From Mortierella alpina (Eukaryota; Mortierellomycota; Mortierellomycetes; Mortierellales; Mortierellaceae): DNA of 64,000 nt. Within the stretch, counting starts at the first letter, position 1. Each line of letters opens with the position of its first letter. The stretch is from positions 372,001 through 436,000 of the forward strand of contig JANATF010000012.1 of NCBI GenBank assembly GCA_029449245.1, in the 5' to 3' direction. Position numbers and translations under genes: made by a program. Positions 34,276 through 45,589 of this stretch are shown in pieces. The notes beneath the pieces were generated by a model. That model was not told the origin of the DNA. It searched no databases and was given only the letters and a program-made list of their open reading frames with translations.

Positions 34276-35984
34276 GCTGAGTGTTGTGTATTGTGTATTA
34301 GGTGAATGAGAGTTGGCGGATGTCCGGTTGAGCGAAAGGTGGGAGTCGTGAGGAAGAGGAGCGTCTTTGGGAAGGACGTGCGCACCTGGGAGGCATATAA
34401 GGATGGACGTGTTATATAAAGCGAGAGAGGTAACGAGAGGAGAGCGAGAGGAGAACGAGCAGGGACAAAGAAGGGGAAGGGAAGGAAGGGGAAGAGGGTA
34501 TGGGTTGCACAATGCGTCCGGTGGATGTCTTCATGCAGGTGATATCGAAAAAGAAGAGAACGAAGGAAAAAGGCGCGAGATGTGCATGCTGGACAAGCGG
34601 GAGATGTATCATGCAACTCGCTCCCCTTCGGACACCCGGTATTGTGGGGGGAGGACACCCTTGCAAAAGCAGATCAGATAGAGGAACAAAAATCCAACAG
34701 CACAGTGTGCGTAGCCAAAACATGGCACGCAATTCACTTTCAAAATGTGGGGATCGGAAGAGCAGAGTCGCCGTGGTATAGATTGTGTTTACACACAACC
34801 ACCAGTTGCCCGCAAATTACCATCGCGTGCTGCTTTGAGTGCAAGTGTGGGGTAGGACCCGTCTTGGTCACTGCGACCACCACTACAGTAGTTTGCCACT
34901 GTCCACGGCTCACAGTCAGATAAAAAGATCGTCTCCATATAACTTTGTCAACTACTCATCCCTCTTTCCGATCCTGATTGTTTTCGGCAGTTCGAGTCCT
35001 CGACTGACTTGGTCTGCCGCTGGAGTTGCAGATGCCTCGGCTGAAACTGTCCAACGTCAATCTACAACAGACTGAGGCACCTAGGCAAGTGGATGCGAGC
35101 TACCGATATAGCACCAAGTGCGAGAGACACACTCAGGTCAATGAATCACAAAGAATGCAATTGAATACTTTCAAGATAAACTTGTACGCTGCCTCACAAC
35201 CGAACCTGAACATGAATGGGCTGAGTAGAGTGTGGAGGTGTATATATGTATTTACAGCAGAGCAACACACGTGTATCAAGATGCATGCTCTTGCAAGAGT
35301 CATACAAAAAACGCCCTGCATAGATCCAATGCGTCGCCCCCTTACGGCGTCCCTTTTTCCATGAATTCTTTACACCATATGCACCTCTACTGCGATTCTT
35401 GTTACCCATCAGCAGGCAGCCGTGCTAGTCTACCAACACTTTTGCGTCATTACAGCTTCTTTGAAGCAGATCATGTAGCCTAGAATAACATTCTTGTTCT
35501 CATGGCCGAAAGCGCCCAGTTTGCCCACGTACTCTGTACTGTGTGAACTGTGTGTACTGTTCCACGCCATTGCAGTCCAAGGCAATCATAGTTTCTGACC
35601 GATTTTATTGTACTGCCGGTGTTCGTTCATTCTCCCTCCTTGAAAATACAATAGAATACGGGTCCAGACAGACATGACAGAACTCTCACCTTGAACCCTC
35701 TGAATCATAATGGAGTTGCGGCTCTCTCCCTCGCCTTTGCTTCACTGGACTAGGCCTTCCAAGTAACACTGCGTGTATAAAAACGAACGCCTTGTCGACT
35801 GCCGTCTGTCTCTTTGCTTTTTCCCTTTACCTTTCTCCCACACACACCCAACAAATCACATAATAGCACGCCCTTTTGACCAGACGACCAAGAAAAAAAT
35901 TCTCATTCCAGCCAAGTGTTCTCTGTTCATCCCTTACCTTGCTGCCACTTCACTCCATCCCATCCACAACAAACACCAAGCACA
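34276..35984. other. Intergenic: divergent leaders
   Basis: 34276-34660 is the CT-rich leader and promoter of the minus gene. 34660-35750 holds no reading frame or RNA I can support. 35776 carries the CDO TATA box and leader. Confidence 0.5.
35776..35783 (+). promoter_or_regulatory. TATA box of cysteine dioxygenase gene
   Basis: TATAAAAA, 209 bp upstream of the ATG, followed by a CT/CA-rich leader. Confidence 0.65.
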
Positions 35985-36993
35985 ATGACTTCCATCCTGA
36001 ATACATCCACAACAGCTCCCTCCATGAACACCACAATGTCCCATCCAGTGTCTCCTGTCTCCCAAGAGAGGTCCATGGGCGAGTCCTTCTCATCGGCCAC
36101 CGCCCTCCCCAATAAAAATCCTGTTCCCGTCCCTACGGACCTCGACGACCTTGTTCGCCTCCTGCATATCGAGCTGGGCACCAAGGGCCTCGATAGCGAG
36201 GGCGTCGACGTCGACAGAGTTCAGAAACTCATGTCCAACTACACCTCCAACCAGGCAGACTGGGCAAAATACGCCCTCTTCGACAAGGGTCGCTACACCC
36301 GCAACCTCGTCGATGATGGTAACGGCAAGTTCAACCTCATGATCCTCGCCTGGCCAGAGACTATCGGAAGGTAAAAAAGAAACGATATGCATGCATGCAT
36401 ACAAAAGCAAGATGCTTTTCCGATACCAGGTGTTTAGCAACACCCAACTCGCACGGCTCTCAAGACAAACACTGACGATTGTATTGTTTCTTTCATTTTT
36501 TTTTTTGCTCCCGTGTTTGTTCCCGCACCCCTATCTTCGCTACAGTGCCATCCATGACCACTCTGGCTCCCACTGCCTGATGAAGGTCCTGGACGGCGAA
36601 CTGAAGGAGACCTTGTACCACTGGCCCGAGAAGGTCGTCTGCGAGTCCGACCACACTGATTCCGGTGTGGGCAGTGATAACAGCGATGATGAAGAAAAAA
36701 CGACCCCTGCTGCAGCCATGTCGGTCAAGAAGGAGACCATCCTGAAGAGAGACACCGTTGCTTACATGCATGACAAGTTGGGTTTGCACGCCGTTGCCAA
36801 TCCTCTCAAGACGACTGGCTCCGTTTCTCTGCACCTGTACACGCCCCCCTATGAGACCTGCAAGACCTTCAACGAGCGTTCATCCAAGGCCCGCTCCTCT
36901 GGAAAATGTGTCTTTTACTCTTCCCGTGGTGAAAAGCTCGAGTCCTGTCCCTCGGCGACGTATCTCAAATGCTCCCTGACCAACACCAAGTAG
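35985..36993 (+). CDS. CDO1: Cysteine dioxygenase
   Basis: Two exons, 35985..36370 and 36546..36993, 277 aa. It oxidises L-cysteine to cysteine sulfinate with a 3-His Fe(II) centre in the cytosol. Ligands are visible: H132 and H134 in [10 protein letters not shown] and H210 in GLHAVAN. C139 and Y227 (SLHLYTPPY) are placed for the Cys-Tyr cofactor, with S223-H225-Y227 as the conserved triad. [23 protein letters not shown] matches the family. Compared with animal CDO (about 200 aa) it has an N-terminal extension of about 45 residues, and an acidic Ser-rich insertion of about 25-30 residues (from [19 protein letters not shown]) between the two halves of the cupin. Start context CACAATG. Confident. 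Confidence 0.93.
36386..36401. repeat. 16-bp GCATGCATGC palindrome in CDO intron
   Basis: TATGCATG followed by its complement, 16 bp after the intron donor. Third example of this core in the window. Confidence 0.9.
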
Positions 36994-38296
36994 GCGCGCT
37001 GCTGGTGAAGAGGTCCCGTCCCGTTTCACTGTGAAGGTTTCTTTTTTTGGTGCATGACTGCCCGCCTTCCAGTCTAACAGCCCTAATATCCCCCTCTTTC
37101 GGTCTTATTTTTGGTGTATTTTTTGTTGAGCAGCTGGGTGTGAGAATGCGCCCGTAGAACTTACATACGCAGTAGTGTGTGTTTGTATTCTTTGAGAGTC
37201 GGGGGGTGGATCGAGTTGTCTTTTCTTTTTGCTCTGTGTCACTGTGGGCGCGCTCTCAGCTGAGAGAGTATCGGCGTCAGGGTACCTCTCTCTCCCCTTT
37301 CCCATGCGCCCTCGACTCGATCTCCCACTTGCTGGGGGGCAAAGGGCGAGAAAAAAAAAGGAACTCGGTTCTATCCTGCTCCAGGCCCAAATTTTCATCC
37401 AGCCTTGAATTCCTATATTGACCAGAATGTATATCCCCAGCCCTTTGTCCCTTTTGCTTTCCTTTCTCCTGCTGCTCTCCTCTGTTTTTTTTCCCAGTCC
37501 GCCTTGTAGAATAAACACTTTTCAGTCAAACAAAAAAGAATAAAACAAAAGTACTCAAAAAACTGTGTCCTTCCTGAAAAGAAACTTTGGCGTGTGTTGT
37601 TTTTTTGTGTGAGAACGGGAGTTGAAGCGTGAGTATGGTGGGTTTCCTCGAAACTTAACTTCTTTGCGCCCACTGAGTTTTGTACGTGAAAGAGCAAAAG
37701 TGTTGCCCAGAGCCAAGTTGAACACGTGAGGAGTTGGAAGTAGACAATGGTCGGGCAGTGCCTGGAAATAAGGAGGCTGGTGGCGGTGTATGTCGGAAGA
37801 CTGGACTTTAGCAGGCAGAAACACTGCCGTGAACGACAAACGAGAGAAGCAGCCTGCTGGACTGAACTGTATAGAAGAGGTGAGGAGCTCGAGTGCTGAG
37901 AATGAGCTGTGCTTCTGAGAAGAGGAACATTCAAAGTGAGAGAGAGAGAGAGAGAAAGGTATAAGCGTAGTGTGGAAAAGTGTGCTCCTCAGAGTCGACC
38001 CCGCGAGTGTGTAAACAGGAGCATGCAAGTTTGCCAAGGACAGGTGTGAGTGAGGTATCGAATGCGGCCTGTGAATGGGAGTTGGGGTTGTGGATGTGGA
38101 CAAAAGTAAGGAAGGAGTAAAGGGCGAAGAGGAGTGTGCGTTCTGCTATCTCTTCATGGATTTCAAATCGCTTTGCAGTTTCTTCGCGAAATGGCACCAT
38201 ATCCGGCCAATCAGCTTCCACCATCTGCAAACCTGTAGGTTTCCGCTGGATCTCCTATTGACCAACCTATTTATGTAATTGAACAAACCTCATTAT
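36994..38296. other. Convergent intergenic stretch with CT-rich minus strand
   Basis: Between the stop codons of CDO and the ankyrin-DIL gene. On minus, 38250-37400 looks like a promoter plus leader (CCAAT-like GATTGG near 38200, then CT/CA-rich text with (CT)n at 37938-37956), yet no conserved protein follows. The longest minus frame (37555-38103) is low-complexity and not credible as a gene. Confidence 0.45.
37938..37956. repeat. (GA)n microsatellite
   Basis: About nine GA units on plus. Confidence 0.85.
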
Positions 38297-41115
38297 TTAC
38301 AACGCTCGTATCAGTTTCTCTGGGATACGCGGACAATACACTCGCTCGACATGCACACCTCGTGCAGCCAAGTTGGCGGGTAACACGAATGGGATCCAGG
38401 CCCTGCTATCCCTCGTTTCCGACAGCAGACTCCATGCTTCTGGCTGCTCCTGTAACATCTCTCTGGAACCACTCGCAACAGACCCAGTCGTTGCAGACGC
38501 CACTGTTGCTCCATCATCAAAATCATCCTCCGATACCGCCCTTGACTCGGGGCTACCTTGCGAGTCGGCTCTATGCAAGCTCGTGCTCGTTCTCGCTGAA
38601 GACAACTCGGAACAGGAGCTCCGCCCAACATATTGCTTCTGTCCATCTTTCGGATCCATCGACCGCTTCGTCGCGGCTCTCTCCAAGTCATTAGCAACCT
38701 GTACAACATACTGCGTGATCTCAACAGGTAACCGATTTTCCTTCACCTCATAGCGATAGGTGCTAACCACATGCCGCACCTGGCTATGGTTCAAAAGCCC
38801 AAGTGTCCCCCGCGTCTCAATCCACATTGTCAGATCGCTCTGCTGCGATAGCACTTGCAATAATTGCAACAGCTGAACCAACGGTGCGAGTTGGTCCGAT
38901 ACCCTGGAAGGCATTCGATTGTTCCGAAGCCAGTCTTCCAAACACGAGAGGTTCAGTCGGGTCTGAAGCGCCTGGCTACGGGAAAGAAACCGTCTGTTCT
39001 CCATCATATAGTTGAAGATCTCACACGAGATATAGTGAAGCAACTGCTCCACCACGTACTGGATGACCTCTGGATGGATGTCGAATGACCGCATCAAGAG
39101 CAATATCGACGACAGCATGGTGGTCACAGCCCTAGGAGCCACACTTTGCTGCTGGTTCATCGGCAGCGGCCTTGGAATATGCAGGGATGTTGGCCTCTGA
39201 ACGTGATAACATGGCGATGCTGTTGAATTGAACTGTGGTGCACTAGCACGCTTGTACGTCCTGTTCCCGATCTGTCCGTTACCTCCTGCCCTCCAGAATC
39301 CCAGCGCCCAGTCTGAGGAGAACTTGACTTCCTCAAGACCCATGATCGTATCGTGCTCCAACATGGCTGGTCCTAGGATCTGGTCAATGCCTCCTTCTGC
39401 CTCCTCGATAAGCATTTGTATCATATCTTGTAACAGCGCCTCGAGTTTTGGTTGATGGACTTTTGATGTGGCATCCAGTCCAGGGTCCTTGCGTAGTAGG
39501 TACAAGAGAACGCTCGTATTCGATATCCAGTAGGCAATGAAGGCAACGTCGCCTGTCTTGCACTTTTGTTGGTTGTATATAGAATGAATAGATATAATTG
39601 TCAGATGGGGATACTACTCATTCGTATGGTCCTCCAAACTCTCCTGCGACGCGCCGGGTCTTACCTTGGTGACAAACTCAATGGCACTTAAGGCTGCCTC
39701 CAACAGTTCATCTAGGAGATCTGGAGTGCTATAATGATGTGCAAATCTTGCAGCGAGGAAAAGCACATAGGCAGGAACGGGCTCGAATGACTCTAACCGC
39801 GTTATCTCCATGGCCGTAATCGTGGTTTTGACGAGGTGGTTGATGTCCCTGTTGGAAAACACAAACATCTGGTCTGGGAGGCAGGTCTCCCAGTTGAACT
39901 CCTCGGTATCATCAATCTACATGACACATTGGCATATGAAAACAAAAGAGAACGTGAGAATAGGAGAGGTCAGTATAGTAGTATTAAGCAGATCGGCAAA
40001 AGGAGACAGGCCAAGAGGCCTAAGCGCTGTTTTGTATCGTTGAAAATGCTCCTCTTCCCCCTTCCTTTTTGACCATTCCACATCATTCCCAAGTCGACGG
40101 CAATCATCTTGGCAAGAGCAGGAAACACTAGTCGCATCCTATCCCAACAATACCAACAATACACACATCAACACCGACACGCACGCACCTGACCAGTGGC
40201 AGACTTCCTACCAGCCGCCACAGTCTCAAAGATGTCAGCTTCTCTTGTGGTACCCCCTGTTATTCGGTACGGCCACTTGTCCTCAGTCAAGATCTTATCA
40301 GCGTCAGGATCATAAGCTTGGTGATCTGTGTTGTTGCGCTTGCTTGGCCTCCGAAAGATCTCCACAATCCTCGTACTATCATTTGGGTCATGACGCAGAA
40401 AGTCCGCCACGGTCCGTCCTTTCAACGTCTGTGCGGCGGGTGAGGCGCCATGCTCCAGCAACAGTCGCACAATATGCTCATGCTTGTTATTGGTTGCCCA
40501 GATCAAAGCCGTCCAGCCAAAGTTATCGCGCGCATCGATCTTTGCGCCCGCGTCCAAAAGCATGAAAATGACGGCAGTGTGTCCAAAGCAGGCGGCGTAG
40601 ATGAGCGGGGTGATCCCGTCCTCCTCCAGAGAAGCCTCAACATCGACCCAGCTCCTAAAGTGGTTGAGCAGGTCGACGATTCTCTCCAGATCGCCATTCG
40701 AGGCCGCCCTCGAGAACAGCCTCGACATCCTGGTCTTCTTTTCTTGATCAGAGGTCGGCCGCTCCAGAATCGCTCTTGGGTCGTCCAGGCTGTCCAGGTC
40801 CCTATGACATGGTTCTGGGGACACGAGGTTCATCATTGTAGGCTCGATGGTGGAGGGCTTGGCGTGGCGAAGTACTTGGTCAGCATTGGCTGGCTGAGGC
40901 TCGAGCATGGCGTGGTCGTGGTCGGTCATATCGTTGCAGTCGGCATCGTGCTCAAATACGATGGACTTTTCTGCTGGGGTGGTGGCGGACGGCTCAGCAG
41001 CCAAAGAGTCTAGGTCAGCTAGGCTTTGTCGGCGAGTGAGGGAAAGAAAGTCGTCATCCACGGTCGAGGTTGAAAGTTGCGATAGGCGATGCATATGATA
41101 ACTGAGTGTGGCCAT
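38297..41115 (-). CDS. Ankyrin-repeat and dilute (DIL) domain protein
   Basis: Three exons (minus): 41115..40189, 39916..39665, 39556..38297; 812 aa. Two to three ankyrin repeats lie at about residues 140-240 (FSRAASNGDLERIVDLLNH, DGITPLIYAACFGHTAVIFMLLDAGAK, GWTALIWATNNKHEHIVRLLLEHGAS). The DIL domain begins about residue 310 (FNWETCLPDQMFVFSNRDINHLVKTT, FLAARFAHHYSTPDLLDELL, YWISNTSVLLYLLRKDPGL) and runs through IHPEVIQYVVEQLLHYISCEIFNYMM and LEDWLRNN. DIL is the cargo-binding region of class V myosins and also occurs, as here, joined to ankyrin repeats in fungal proteins without a motor; a role in vesicle or organelle tethering is inference. The intron 39917..40188 (272 nt) is longer than average. 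Confident. Confidence 0.87.
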
Positions 41116-41600
41116 GGTGAAGGTGTGACAAGGTGGGTGAGAAAAGTGAGTAAGTTGGCGAGTGAGTGGAAACGGTGCTCCTGGCCAGGAACTACAAAGA
41201 AGAGCGAATGTGTGGGGGGGAATGCGGGGGCAGAGGAGGACTAGAAAAGAATGGAGCGTGAGATTGCAGGGCTAATGAGAAGGCATGGGAAACGGATTCC
41301 AAAAGGCAGGAAAGGCAGGCTGTTCCTTGTGGCAGTGAGGGAGTGTGTATGTGTGTTTGTGTGTTTGTGTGTCTGTCTGTGTGTGGAAAGGCGAAGGGAC
41401 AGGGAACAAAAGCCGACGCCCATGCTGGGCTGGGAATCGAACAAGTGACGCGCCCAGTTCTGCACGAGCATGGGCCACCCACATCAGGAACACGACAAGA
41501 GTGCACAGCCTCCCCTTGACTGGCGACGATTTGAAAAGCACTCAGGACAGCGCGCATTCCCTTGGTACAAAGTGTTGTTTATTGTATCGGATGATGTCCG
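41116..41600. other. Intergenic with tRNA-like relic
   Basis: Between the start of the ankyrin-DIL gene and the stop of the Hook gene (both minus). A GT/TG-rich tract lies at 41340-41385 and a tRNA-like hairpin at 41418-41475. Nothing else supported. Confidence 0.5.
41418..41475 (-). pseudogene. tRNA-like relic lacking an anticodon arm
   Basis: The 9-bp ends GCCCATGCT and AGCATGGGC pair exactly like an extended acceptor stem. Read on minus, a D-arm-like CGTG-loop-CGCG and a B-box-like TTCGATTCCC lie in the right order, and TTTT follows within 10 nt, like a polymerase III terminator. Total length 58 nt is too short: the anticodon arm is missing and the T stem does not pair well, so it is not an intact tRNA. 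Confidence 0.3.
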
Positions 41601-44600
41601 TTAGTGGCGCACACCAAGCTGCGAGCTGAACACCCGGCGTTGGACACCGAGCCATGATGTGGGCGCAGCGCGCTGGTGCTGGGACAGCACATTGTCGCGA
41701 AGGCCCTTCTTGATCTGGTCATGCCATGCCGAAGTCATCAGCTGCTGTTCCCTGCGGACCTGGATCTCCATCTCGCGCATTTGACGCTGTTACAGATACA
41801 ACCCAACAGAAAAACGTGTCAGTCATCAAAGGCCTCAAAAGACAGTTCTCATCATCCATTTGGCCACTCATATGTTGAAGAACAAACTTACCTTGAGGGA
41901 TTCAACTTCTTCCTCCTTGGTCGCCAGCTCACTCTTCAGCGATCCAACAGCTTCGGTATAGCCTTCAGTGTTCTGCTCTGGCTTGCTCTTGATCATTGTA
42001 TCCTGGTGGACAATGAACTACAACGAAGAAGCAAACGTTCAGTGAGTACTTTGGACAGAGTAGAGGGCTAAATAACAAAGAACAATCCCTGATGAAGTAA
42101 TGAAGTCGCTTGCTGACTGAAACATACCTCCTTGGCGCGTTGCAGCTTGACAATGTACTCGTTCTTCTGAGCTGTCATCTGCTCCAGCTGTTGCTCAAGA
42201 TGCCGGTTCTTGGTCTCGAGCTGCTCCTTGGTATGTGTTGCCTGAGCCTCGCCAGACTGAGCGCGCTCCTGTTGCAGAAGCTGATCGCGCTGCTCGAGTT
42301 CAGCCCTTGTGAGGCTGTCCTTCTCGGTGAGGACTCTATTCAACTGGGAGAGATAGTGCTTGTTTTCGTCTTCAAGCGCCTTAGTCTTCTCCACCAACTT
42401 TGCGTGTTCCTCCTGGAGAGTGGACAGCTCTTTGCTGTTTGTCAACTTCCACTCGCCTAGTGCCGCCAGCTTCTCGCCTCCAACCATATGAACTAAGGTC
42501 AGGCCGTGATGAAAGGGATCAAAAGACGATTGTCAGTAAAAAGGAAAAACATGTAGAATAAGAACGATGGTCTGTTCATTCAAAAACTTACGGTCCGACT
42601 GCACAATGACCAGCTCCTTCTTTGTCTGCTCCAAGATAATTTCCATCTCGGCCAGAGCCTTCCTCGTTTCTGACAGCTCCTTCTCACAGGCGTTGAGCGA
42701 CGAGCGAAGAGCAAAGGCAACCTCACTCTCATCTCCCTTGCCTGCGCGGATACGGTCGAGTTCGCCCTGAAGTACCATCTTGGCCTGATGCTCCTCCAGA
42801 TAATCCTGCTCGTACTTGGCCTTGATCCTGTTGGAATCCTCAAGAAGGTGCTCCAGCACTGTGACTCGAGATCCTCCGTCAGCCTGCTTCTCCTCTTTCA
42901 AAGACTGAAGTTCGCGCTCTAATCTCGAGATCTGAAGCTTAAGCTCAGTCGTTTGCGACGCCCGCTGACCCATCAGCGAGCTCTCCATATCGTCCGTCTC
43001 CATATCCTGCAGGTCATTGGAAAGCGGCATGCCCTGTCCTCCAGAAAATTCCAGTTCGCGCACCTTGTCCTCGAGTAACTGGATTTGCTCCGAATCGCGT
43101 GACCGTTCAGCTTCCATAATGTGGAACTGTTGATACTGCTGTCGTGCCTCGTACTCGATCGCGTTCTTCTCCTTGGCAAGAACGCTGTTCTTGGTCTCGA
43201 GTGTCAGAATCTGCTCCTTGTACGACTCCATCAGTGACTTGAACGCGAGAACCTTGCGGTATTCTTCCTCAATCTCTCGGTTGCGATCGAGAAGCTCTTG
43301 GTTCTGATCTTCGACCGACTTCATCTGTCGACGGAGATCTGCGCCTTCTTCCAGTTTCTTCTTGTACTTTTCAATAACATTCTCGGTCTTTTGCAGCTTG
43401 TCAATCGCATGCTTATACTCGTCCAGCTTATCTTTGAGTCGTACTGCTTCATCGGCTTTTGCACTCAGCTCTGCCTCCTATTAGATAACATCAGTAAGCA
43501 AACAAGGGAATCGTCAGTTTATCAGTGACCGAGAAGTTTCAACGTACTCAAATTAAGCCGGTATCAACCCAAATGCCCACTTACTGCTCTTGAAAGGTCA
43601 GCGATAGCCTTCATCTGGTTGTTTATCACAATCTCTTGCTCCTGCCTTCGATCCTCGCTCTTTTGCCTGTCGTTATCAAAGCAGTACAAGATGAGGTCAG
43701 GCCAATGTTTTTTTTTCAACATGCGTAGCGGCACGTTCCTGAGAAGAAAAAAATAGGGCTTCATCTGTCACGTATCTACTTACAGATCCAACCGCAAGTG
43801 ATCAATCTCTGTACGCATCAAAAAATCGGATTTGCCGCTCTGAGAAGCATGAGCCGAGGCCTTCTCCAAATCGCGGATCCTCTGCTTCAACTCCTCCCTT
43901 TCATTCATGAGCTCATCCTAATCGATAGAGGGGCCGTAGGAAATTGCCCATGAGACGCTGGTCAAGGCACTGGAGACAAAATTGAAAATACCTACAACAA
44001 ACAGACAAAACAACCTACATATTTGCGGTTCATGGTGCTGAATTCCGTCTTGAGATTTTGGTTGCCGCGCTCGAGTTCATCGCGCTCTTGATGGAGCTGT
44101 GCCAGTTCTTGATCCACACTGATTTCCTCCCTAGATCATCGTAAGGACAAAAGGAACGTGGCGGACCCTATTAGTTGTCCATATCTTCACGCTCCAATGA
44201 CCCCCCATTCATCGCGCCCCCCCTTTTTTTGTGCATAACATCTCTGAACATACATATCCGAATCTCTCGACGATCCACTGTTCAGCGCCTCAATGATCTA
44301 TTAAAAAAGGACGTATACAGACAGTTTGTTAGCACACCAGCAGTGTTCCATGTCCGACTTGTTTTGTCACAGTGTTCGTCAATGCTTTACCTGCTCCAGC
44401 GAGAGCATGAGAGCATGCTGCGAAGACGGCTGCAAGGACTGAATCTTTTGGATATATTCCTGATTGCGCTCGCACTGCACTGCAACCGCAATAATGAGTT
44501 CGCAGAGTTTGAGGACTTCAAGTGCATCTCCATCCTTTGCAATAGCGTTGAGATTGGGTGGGTCGAGCTTCGTCAATGACTGACGGAGCTTCTCCTCGAG

Positions 44601-45141
44601 ATAGCGGGTGACGAGTTTGTGTAGCTTCTTGAGGTTGTTGTACCTGTGGACCCAGTTGTCGCCCATATCTGCGGACCGGATGAGCTTGAACCATTTAGGG
44701 TCACTGTGACCAACCGTGCAAGAGGGGAGAGCGAGAGATAAGGGACGTGGCGTGCGCGAGTGAGTGGGTGAGTGAAGACACGAGCGTGACAGGGCCACTC
44801 CTCATCTAAAGAAAAGAATGCACAGCTGCAAGTCTGAATGAAGGGCGTCCTTACATATCTGCTGCTACCTCAAACAGGATGATGCCGTCGGACAGGTCGG
44901 TGATGTGAGTGCATGGCCGCGAGATGCTATCGAACGTGTTGACCTAAGGGTGGGGGGGTTTTTTTTGCCATCAAGAAAAGTACCAGCTTTGGTGAGGACG
45001 AGATGCAACAAGGACAAGAATAGGCCGTGCCATGATCTGTTCAGTGGGCTCTGCTTTCGATAGAGCGTGCGAAAAGCACAACTTGGGGTTGGGCCCACAT
45101 ACCCATTGCTCAAAGGCAGTGGCCAACAGGGAGACATTCAT
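41601..45141 (-). CDS. HOOK: Hook-family dynein/endosome adaptor
   Basis: Eleven exons (minus): 45141..45103, 44943..44855, 44703..44391, 44297..44254, 44130..44019, 43917..43784, 43666..43585, 43477..42592, 42492..42128, 42017..41892, 41786..41601; 791 aa, every junction in frame. The N-terminal calponin-like Hook domain (residues 1-150) shows LLATAFEQWVNTF, HITDLSDGIILFEVAADIDPKWF, GDNWVHRYNNLKKL and LIIAVAVQCERNQEYIQKIQSL. The rest is a long coiled coil to about residue 740 and a basic C-terminal tail (QHQRAAPTSWLGVQRR). Fungal Hook proteins (HookA, Hok1) link early endosomes to dynein and kinesin-3. A TATATATA element at 45499-45506 is about 360 bp upstream. Confident. Confidence 0.92.
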
Positions 45142-45589
45142 CCTGGCGGGTGTGCCTTGTATGCGCGCGTCGGGGTTCTCGAAGCGGAGAGGGAGTGTTG
45201 TGAGATCGCCGCCAGCTGGGTGTTCGGTCAGGACTGGATGCTACGGACAACGAGCGAGATGATGATGCGCAGAAAGGGGAGTGCGAGAGGGAGGGACAGG
45301 GTCAAGAATAGAATTCAGGCGTGTAGCATCGTCGCTGAAATGTCATTGTCCCTGAATGATGGCACACCCTCAAGAAAGAGGGCGCCTCGGCAATTTAAGG
45401 GGCATGTCCCTTCCACGATGGCACGATGGCAAGGCTGTCCCTCCCTCAGCCGTGGTTTGCTCGCCAGGCCAACATGCACGCACGACTCGACGGACGAGAT
45501 ATATATAGCACGGAGGCACGGACTATGGAGTCGCTCCTGAATACACGGTATGCTTTCATTATTCGATACTGCAGGGACACAGCAACAAT
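45142..45589. other. Hook promoter / THEM6-like 3' flank
   Basis: Contains TATATATA (45499-45506), the probable Hook TATA box on minus. No gene seen. Confidence 0.5.
45499..45506 (-). promoter_or_regulatory. TATA box, Hook gene
   Basis: Alternating AT run inside a GC-rich flank upstream of the Hook start codon. Confidence 0.45.

Noticed and set aside
37555-38103. 182-codon minus frame
   Set aside because: Ser/Thr/His/Pro low complexity from CT-rich DNA, no recognisable domain, overlaps other open frames equally.
39970-40164. Extra exon in the ankyrin-DIL gene
   Set aside because: Joining 40189 directly to 39916 gives the conserved EFNWETCLPDQMFVF in frame; the intervening frame is intronic.
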